Positions 57,050-64,000 of a stretch of DNA of 64,000 nucleotides are shown piece after piece. The stretch spans positions 38,626,751-38,690,750 of the forward strand of contig NC_012878.2 of NCBI RefSeq assembly GCF_000003195.3, written 5' to 3'. A model generated the notes under the pieces. The model did not search any database. It was not told the origin of the DNA and saw only the letters and a list, made by a program, of their open reading frames with translations. Origin of the DNA: Sorghum bicolor. Lineage: Eukaryota > Streptophyta > Magnoliopsida > Poales > Poaceae. Position 1 is the first letter of the stretch; every line of letters begins with the position of its first letter. Made by a program: the position numbers and the translations under genes.

Positions 57050-59731
57050 ATGAATACCCCAGGTGCAAACGATCGAAGCCCTGAGCGAAGTGCTCCGCCA
57101 GCGCTAGCGCCAGCGCCAACAATAGGCAAGTTCGCGAATCTCCCCTGTTCTACTGTCTTAGTTTGGTCATCTGCTGCAGTTCAGTTAGTCCTACAATGAG
57201 CAAGCACTTATTATAGTTCAGTTAGTCCTACAATGAGCAAGCACTTATTATCCCTGTTATGTCCACTTTGTAGGCTTATCTAGCACTGCATCCACGGGCA
57301 TTGAATCAAATGAACCAACTGACCCAGCTTGGAAGTACTGCACAATGCCAGATGTGAACAAGAAAGGTTCTCTCCAGTGCACCTTCTGTAGCGGCATCTA
57401 TCATGGTGGAATAACAAGAATCAAGTACCACCTTGGTAAAGTTCCTAAATCCAATGTTGCAAAGTGTAAAAAAGTTCCATCTGATGTGCAACAAGAAATC
57501 CTTGAAGTGCTGGCCATAAAGTCAGATAACAAGCAAAAGAAGGCTGAGGAGAAAGAAGAAGATAGACCTATAGTTGATTTGAGTCATTCTGAAGGAGAGG
57601 AACACAGTGATGCAGAAGGAAATTCAGTTATTGTGGTGAAGAAGATGAGTAGCAAAGTTCATTCAGGTCCTATTGATAAATTTTGTAGAAGAAATAGTGG
57701 CTGCAAGGAAGGGCAAAGGTGTTCTTTCTGAGAAGGTTCAATCCAAGATATCAACTGAAAAAGTAAAGAGAAGAGGGACAGAGCATGTGAGTACATCTGT
57801 AATTTTTTTATGATGCTAGCATCCCACACAATGTGACGACACTTTCAAGCTTTGAGCTCATGCTTAAGGCTATTGGAGACTTTGGCAGGGGCTTGAGAGG
57901 CCCAACTCCATATGAGATGAGTGGGAAATTCTTGCAAAAAACGAAGAGGAAAGTGCAAGAATTAGTAAAGGCTCACAAAGAGTCTTGGGAGCTACATGGA
58001 TGCTCAGTTATGACTGATGCTTGGACATATAAGAGAGGTAGAGGTGTGATGAACTTGGTAGTTCACAGTGCATATGGTGTTTATTTTCTTGATTCTGTGG
58101 ATTGCTCAGCTATGAAGAAAGATGGCAGATACATTTTTGAGTTGGTTGATAAGTGTATTGAGGAAATAGGGGTGCAAAATGTAGTTCAAGTTGTGACTGA
58201 CAATGCAAGACCAAATGAGGCAGCGGCTAGTTTGTTGAGAGCAAAGCACCCCTCTATTTTCTGGAATGGTTGTGCAGCCCATACCACTGATTTAATGTTG
58301 GAAGATATAGGAAAGATACCTAGAGTTGCTGCAACAATTAGCAAAGCAAAGTGCTTGACCGTTTTTCTTTATGCCCATACTAGAGTTTTGGACCTGATGA
58401 GGAAGTACCTTTCTAGAGATTTGGTGAGGTGTGGTGTTACAAGGTTTGCTACAGCTTATCTCAACTTGAAAAGCATGCTAGAAAACAAGAAGCAATTGCA
58501 AAGGCTTTTTAGGGAGGATGAGCTCCATGAACTAGGCTACCTAAAGAGTGCCAAAGGGAAGAAAGCAGAGAAGGTTGCCAAATCTGAAACTTTCTGGAGA
58601 GATGTTGAGACTGCTGTTATTTACTTTGAGCCATTAGCTCATGTCTTGAGGAGAATGGACAGTGGTGTGCCAGCAATGGGTTTCTTATATGGGTATCTAC
58701 AGGAGGCTAAGAATGAGATCTCTAAGAGGTTCAATAATGACAGCAGAAAGTTCGAGGAAGTTTTTCAGTTCATTGACAAGAGGTGGGACAGTAAGCTGAA
58801 AACTCCTTTGCATAGGGCTGGTTACTACCTCAACCCTTTCTACTATTATCAAAACAAGGTGGCTATATAGGACAATGAAACATTTAGAGATGGTGTCATA
58901 ACTTGCATTACAAAGCTTGTTCCAGATATAGAGACTCATGACAAGATTATTGAAGAGCTTCAAAAGTTCCAAGATCCTGAAGGATCCTTTGGCAAAGAAA
59001 TTGCTAAAAGGCAGTGCAAAAATATTCATTTTAATCCTGGTATGAAAAATTGTCCTCTACCTCTAGCAAATAAATTTCTTTGTTGGCAAATAATTTACAT
59101 TGTCCTCTATTTTCCACTTCTTTGTTGTATTGTAGCTAAGTGGTGGCTGAATCATGGAAGTAGTGCACCAACCCTCAGAAAGCTAGCTGCTAGAATTCTC
59201 AGTTTGACCTGCAGTTCATCAGCTTGTGAGAGATGTTGGAGTTCATTTGAACAAGTAAGAATTGGTCTTGCACTCTTACTCTTACATTCTTAGTCTCTTA
59301 GACTCTTAGTCTCTTACTGATTCCAATTGTATGTAGGTCCACACCAAGAGACGCAATAGGCTGCTGCATGACAGAATGAGGGATCTTGTGTTTGTCAAAT
59401 TCAACTAAAAACTGAGACAAAAGAAGGACAACAAGGATAGAGATCCACTTGAGAAACCTGTTAGTGATGTCTTAGAAGATGAAGACAATGAGTGGATCAC
59501 TGGTGTTGAGCAAACAGAAATGGAAGAGGATGAGGAAGGAGGAATTGGAGGTACCTCACAAGAGGTTGTAGCTGCACCACCACCAGGGAAGAGAGGTAAC
59601 CAGAGCAGGAAGAGAAAGAGACTGATTCCTACTGGTGATGATGAGTTATCTGCTTCATCTTCTGATGGAGAAAATGACACTATGATGCATTCTGATTCCA
59701 TTTCTGTTTCTGATGAAGAGATGCAGTAACT
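57050..59731 (+). pseudogene. hAT transposase (BED finger, DUF659, hAT C-terminal domain), broken
   Basis: The ATG is at 57050. Exon 1 ends at 57125 with AG|GCAAGT, a consensus GC donor; exon 2 starts at 57274 in phase. A BED-type finger (CTFC ... H..H, 57370-57445) follows. DUF659 text follows from 57833 (CSVMTDAWTYKRGRGVMN, VVTDNARPN, WNGCAAHTTDLML). The C-terminal dimerisation block (AARILSLTCSSSACERCWS; HTKRRNRLLHDRMRDLVFV) comes last. Introns at 59040-59135 and 59255-59336 are GT-AG and restore the conserved text. A frameshift near 57680, another near 57805, TAG 58868 and TAA 59406 break it. Confidence 0.85.
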
Positions 59732-59950
59732 TGTGTGCTTAGTGCTTGTCATTTCATTTATGTAATTATGTTTCATACTTTCAGTTGCTTATCGAACTAT
59801 GGCACTTGTGGCTTTATGCCTTTTGCTTTTGAATTTGTATTGTAAATTTGTAATAAATAGACTATTAGATCATGGGTTGTGACTTGTGAGTTACTTGTCA
59901 CTTGTGAGATTTTAGTTTTAAACTTTTCATCTGGTGTGTGCTGTATTTAA
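59732..59950 (+). other. hAT 3' UTR
   Basis: AT-rich, with AATAAATAG at about 59851 as a possible polyadenylation signal before the right subterminal repeats. Confidence 0.5.
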
Positions 59951-60069
59951 ATAGCGGGCTATAGCAGCGCCATAGCGCGACCGCTACGTCGTATAGCAGT
60001 CGCTATAGCGGAAAATAGTGGCCAGAATCAGCCAGTGCTATTTTTTATAGCCCGCAATTTTTTTTGTTG
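59951..60069 (+). repeat. hAT right subterminal repeats and TIR
   Basis: Repeated GCTATAGCGG-like motifs and the inverted TIR at about 60047-60069, followed by the second ATATAATC. Confidence 0.8.
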
Positions 60070-60077
60070 ATATAATC

Positions 60078-61238
60078 TGAAGGGCTTTCCTTGCTGAGGT
60101 GGAATCAGAACTGGAGGATTTATCAAATAATTCTTGATTTCATCTAAAGCCAACTGTTGCTCTTTCCCCCATATGAACTCTTGATCGGCTTTCAATTTAA
60201 GTAAAGGACTGAAAGCACGAATTTTACCAGACAAATTAGATATAAACCGTCTGATAAAATTTACCTTGCCGATCAAGGATTGGAGCTCAGTCTTCTTAGT
60301 AGGGTAAACAATTTTGTTGATAGCATCAATAGATTGTCTACTAATTTCGATTCCTCTCTGATGCACCATGAAACCAAGAATCTGCCCTGCCGACACACTA
60401 AAGGCACACTTATTGGGATTCATCTTTAAACCATGTTTCCTTGTGCATTCCAACACTTTTCGCAAATCGGCAAGATGCTTTGTGAAATCTCCAGACTTCA
60501 CCACCACATCATCAATATAAATTTCCACTAGCTTGCCGATGAACTCATGAAAGATAAAATTCATAGCCCTCTGATAAGTAGCACCAGCATTTTTCAATCC
60601 AAAGGTTATGACTATCCATTCAAACAACCAAACATGACCAGGACATCTAAATGCAGTCTTTGGAATATCTTCTTCAGCCATGAATATTTGATTATATCCT
60701 ACATTACCATCCATGAAGCTTATCATCCGATGCCCAACTGCAGCATCAACTAACAAATCGGCAATCGGCATCGGGTATCCATCCATCGGCGTAGCCTTAT
60801 TGAGATTCCTGAAATCAATGCAAACTTGAAGCTTCCCATTTTTCTTGTAAACTGGAACAACATTGGAAATCCACTCGGCATACCGACACTGCCGAATAAA
60901 TTTAGCTTCGATAAGTTTGGTTATTTCGGCCTTAATATCAGGAAGAATATTAGGATTACATCGGCGAGCCGGCTGCTGATGTGGCCGAAATCCAGATTTG
61001 ATAGGTAACCGATGCTCAACAATCGATTGGTCTAAACCAGGCATCTCGGTATAATCCCAAGCAAAGCAATCTTTATATTCTTTTAACAAATCGGTCAATT
61101 GTTGCTTACACTCAGAATTTAACTTAGCGCTAATAAAAGTAGGTCTAGGCTTATCTCTACTACCTATATCTACCTCTACCAAATCATCTGCCGATGTAAA
61201 CCCCTGGCTAATTTTCCTTCATCGGCAAACCTATCCAT
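60078..61238 (-). pseudogene. B2 reverse transcriptase
   Basis: Matches B1 RT: CIDFRNLNKATPMDGYP, PKTAFRCPGHVWLFEW, EIYIDDVVVKSGD. The ATG at 61238-61236 overlaps the protease stop as TAATG, as in B1. A one-base difference near 61205 shifts the frame close to the start. The hAT element separates RT from RNase H. Confidence 0.85.
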
Positions 61239-61765
61239 TAAAACTCCTCATCAGAACCGACTACTTGGATCAGTGGAATTTCATAATCGGCAACTTTGAG
61301 GAAATCCTTCTCCCAAATTTCTCCCGAGATACACCTGGTCCTTTCATAAGTGTCTACCTTTGCCGATGCAATGACATAAGAAGAATCTCCCGGAACAATC
61401 TCAATCTTGTCAGCTACCCACTGAACCAAGCATTGGTGCATTGTAGATGGGATGCAACAATTGGAATGAATCCAATCTCTCCCTAGTAGCATATTATAAG
61501 CACCTTTTCCACTGATCACAAAGAAAGTTGTCGGCAAGGTTTTGCTGCTGATGGTCAACTCGACGCATATTGCCCCTTTAACTGGAGACACATTTCCTTC
61601 AAAATCTTTTAGCATCATATCGGTCTTGGTCAAATCTTGATCTCCTTTCCCAAGTTTCCGATAGACTACATAGGGCATAATATTGATATCAGCCCCACCA
61701 TCGACTAATATCTTGGTCATCGGCTGCCAATCAACCCTTTCTTTGACAAATAGAGCTTTAAGGTG
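61238..61765 (-). pseudogene. B2 aspartic protease
   Basis: Active site ILVDGGADINIMPY, distal block NMLLGRDWIHSNCC and end VVGSDEEF. It is more complete than B1 (160 open codons in the main frame). Its upstream coding is interrupted by the solo LTR at 61766. Confidence 0.85.
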
Positions 61766-63417
61766 TGTTGGGTATTCTTAACATCATTACCAAAAGTAGA
61801 CTAAGTTCTCTAAATCTAGTAACGGTGCCAAAATGCCAAACCTAACCCTCACACCACTTAAGCCAAGTTGTCATCCCCAGCATGATATAAGAGACGCGGT
61901 ATTGAAATATGCAATTGCTCTTCTAAATAAATAATGAATGGGATCTGCAAGCGCACAGATTAATATCGATGTAGCATTTTAACCGGGAAGTATTCCAGGT
62001 ATCGTTATTTATATTTTTACCACTGGGAAGGGATTAGCAATCATCAATATTGATTACAGAATAGAATATGAGATTGAGCATCTATCATTGCATGTATAAT
62101 TGAGAATATTTATCTAACTCTTCATACAGGGGTAAGTGTCACATAAAAGATATATGAAATAATAATAGTGACAAGGATAACTAATCTGATCTAGCCACAT
62201 AATAAATATGATAAGCACCTCAATTAGATACTCTAGAAAGTCATTAGCATGGTATTAGAACGAACTACAAGAATATTCCCTAAGTTATTCTCAACTATAT
62301 AGTTTAGCATTATCATAGTTAGTGCAGGCATACTTAGCAATCATTGCAAGACAAGACTACGCCCATGCATAGTGATATTAGCAAGGTAAATGAGAAACAT
62401 AGCAATCACTCCCCTGTAATAATGTTGCTCTGCCAGCCCAATACACGAGAGGGGGACTATATAAGAATCAATGAAGCTGTCACTATCACGAACCACCCCA
62501 CGATCTGGCATATTGGGTACAATCGCAGATAAATATGGTATAAGCACCACGCCTACACAATATCTATCATTTACCCATGGATCCGATGGATAAACGCTAT
62601 ATGATCCTAAGCATGTATATAGATCGAATCTAACTAAGCCAAGTACATAACTATGATAAACTAAGAACAATATAATCTTGAATATAAGCAAGTAGAGCAA
62701 AGTCATAAGCAATATATTGAAGTAGAACAAAGTCATATTCATAATATTGAAGAACAAAGATAATTAGAAAGCAATTAGAAGCACAATTAGAGAATTACCA
62801 AGAATCCTCCTAACAGATCCGGAAACCAATCTAAGATTGACTCCTTCTAGTTCTAATCCTATGTAGCTATGCTAATCTAGATGTCTAATTGATGTGGTGG
62901 CTCTAATCTTGATCAGAGGCTTCTTCTTCCTTGAGGAATAATGAATTAGGGTTGAGAGACTCTCTCCTCCAGGGGCCAGGGGGTCTGGTTTTATAGTCCC
63001 TCCAAGTGAATATGGGCCATTGGATCAAACCGACATAGATTGTATGGTTTAGATTCATCCTTTAGGTCGGTGGAGATCTCCCACGAAGCAGAGTCCTGAT
63101 TGGACTCCCAGAGGGGGCGGGCGCCCAGGGCAGGAGGGCAGGCGCCTTGCCTCTGGCCCCGTTTCGCCTCCGCTTCGGTCTCGTGGCTTCTGGAGTCTTC
63201 TAGATGTAAGATAATTGCGCGGCACGTTAATATCTCTATGTAATCCCGTTGTGTGGGCCTTTCTTCCGTATTTCCTGATAACCCCCTGTAGAAATAGACA
63301 AACACCAAAACTCATGGAATTCTGTCAGATAAAACCCTAAGTCTAGATCTTGATTTCATTTGGATCCTTTTCTTTATTTATTTGATAATTAAATTTGATA
63401 CTTAAGGACCGTCAACA
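61766..63417 (-). mobile_element. Solo LTR of the element C family, 1652 bases
   Basis: It is bounded by TG...CA and a perfect 5-base target duplication AGGTG (61761-61765 and 63418-63422). Its minus strand begins TGTTGACGGTCCTTAAG and resembles the C LTRs over most of its length, including the TATA box (62989-62996) and a GGGCGCCCGCCC run near 63117-63128. No internal sequence is left, so it formed by recombination between two LTRs. Confidence 0.92.
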
Positions 63418-64000
63418 AGGTGCTGCCTTTCTTTGTCGGCAGGCTTTTCAAAGATAGCCGTCATAGGATCCAGAGCCAACTGAGCTATCTCGTCGGAAAA
63501 ATCCAGCTCCTCATCATCACTGGATGGCGGAAGGAACTCCATTGGCAACATAAATACCATGTTAACATCTTCCGATGGCCCTTTCCCCTTAGGATCCGGT
63601 TGCTGTTGATCCCCAGATTGGCCAGAATTCTCTCCCTTGACCAAATTTTCTCGTCTTTTGCGCTGCAACCTTCTTTTCTGTGTCCTAATCAACCCCTCTG
63701 GATACCATGGAGGAAATTGTGGTTGCCTTGCCGATGGGTGACGAATTTCCCTTTACTCCACTCGATGGATATTGGCATCTCTACAAAATATGAACTCATC
63801 GAGAACCCGTGCATTGGCCATCTCCTCAAGTTCCTCTTGGTTCCTGGGAAAATACCCGACACGATCACCAAGCCTGTCGTGCACACTGAGTCTGCCCCCC
63901 AGCCGATCATGAACTGACGCTCTTCCCCTAATCAGCCCATTAAACCGCCGATCATCGTTCTGATACTGCCGATTAGGTCTGTCGTACCGATCATAACCAT
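63418..64000 (-). pseudogene. gag: B2 gag C-terminal region, continuing beyond the window
   Basis: Matches B1 15900-16470: ITQLALDPMTAIFEKP-like text, GKGPSEDVNMVFMLPMEFL, an RKRR-rich stretch and the SVHDRLG motif near 63890. It runs off the right edge, so gag and the 5' LTR lie outside. Confidence 0.75.

Larger units (their letters stand above)
56409..60069 (+). mobile_element. hAT DNA transposon, 3.66 kb, with TIRs and 8-bp target duplication
   Basis: Perfect 8-base duplication ATATAATC at 56401-56408 and 60070-60077; the uninterrupted site is in B1 at about 14196-14213. The terminal inverted repeats of about 23 bases start CACCGAAAAAAATAGCGGGC at the left and read CAACAAAAAAAATTGCGGGC inward at the right. 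Inside both ends are dense CCGCTATAGCGG-like motifs, as expected for hAT subterminal transposase sites. A transposase gene fills the centre. Confidence 0.92.
49568..64000 (-). mobile_element. Element B2: Tat-like Ty3/gypsy with antisense PMD gene, minus strand
   Basis: From left to right it contains 3' LTR, polypurine tract, an antisense gene, integrase, RNase H twice, RT, protease and the end of gag, running out of the window. A hAT element (56409-60069) and a solo LTR (61766-63417) interrupt it. Protease to RNase H aligns with B1. Its integrase region has three TGA codons, at least one of which is CGA in B1. Confidence 0.9.

Noticed and set aside
56586..57053. 155-codon Pro/Arg-rich ORF in the hAT element, with long minus-strand frames
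   Set aside because: It arises from an imperfect GC-rich tandem repeat open in several frames on both strands. The transposase starts downstream at 57050.

Overview
The window is plant nuclear DNA, almost certainly from a grass: every piece I can identify belongs to LTR-retrotransposon or hAT families typical of large grass genomes. I found no ordinary host gene, tRNA, rRNA or CRISPR array. It is a nest of transposable elements. I call them A, B1, B2, C, D, E, a hAT element and a solo LTR.

Layout. B1 (minus strand, Ty3/gypsy, Tat-like) occupies 1-78 and about 13451-19773. It is split by A (minus, chromovirus-type gypsy, 79-13450), whose 5' LTR was lost, together with about 1.2 kb of B1, in a microhomology deletion. 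C (plus, Athila-like gypsy with gag and protease but no RT or integrase) runs from 19774 to 27546 and resumes at 49337-49567. Its left end is a tandem LTR / internal / LTR arrangement. D (plus, Sirevirus-like copia, 27547-49336) sits inside the 3' ORF of C. E (plus, young chromovirus, 34013-45639) sits inside the RT/RNase H region of D. B2 (minus, a second Tat-like copy, 49568 to beyond 64000) also sits in C. B2 itself carries a hAT transposon (56409-60069) and a solo LTR of the C family (61766-63417).

The order of events follows from the nesting: B1, then C inside it, then D and B2 in C, then E in D. LTR divergence judged by eye agrees (A about 4-5 %, D about 2.7 %, E about 1.4 %).

Three things go beyond routine retrotransposon content. 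(1) B2 carries, antisense to its own pol and between integrase and the polypurine tract, a six-exon gene of about 944 codons with its own TATA box. It has a plant-mobile-domain-like N-terminus and a coiled-coil C-terminus, and four nonsense codons have broken it. (2) Both chromoviruses, A and E, carry an extra sense ORF between the primer-binding site and gag. In both elements the ATGs of the extra ORF and of gag abut a 3' splice acceptor, which suggests spliced subgenomic RNAs. (3) In C the 3' ORF looks like a self-contained transcription unit with its own TATA box, 5' UTR donor and acceptor next to the ATG.

Nearly all coding regions are pseudogenes. Most of their nonsense codons can be explained by C-to-T changes, as expected from long methylation.
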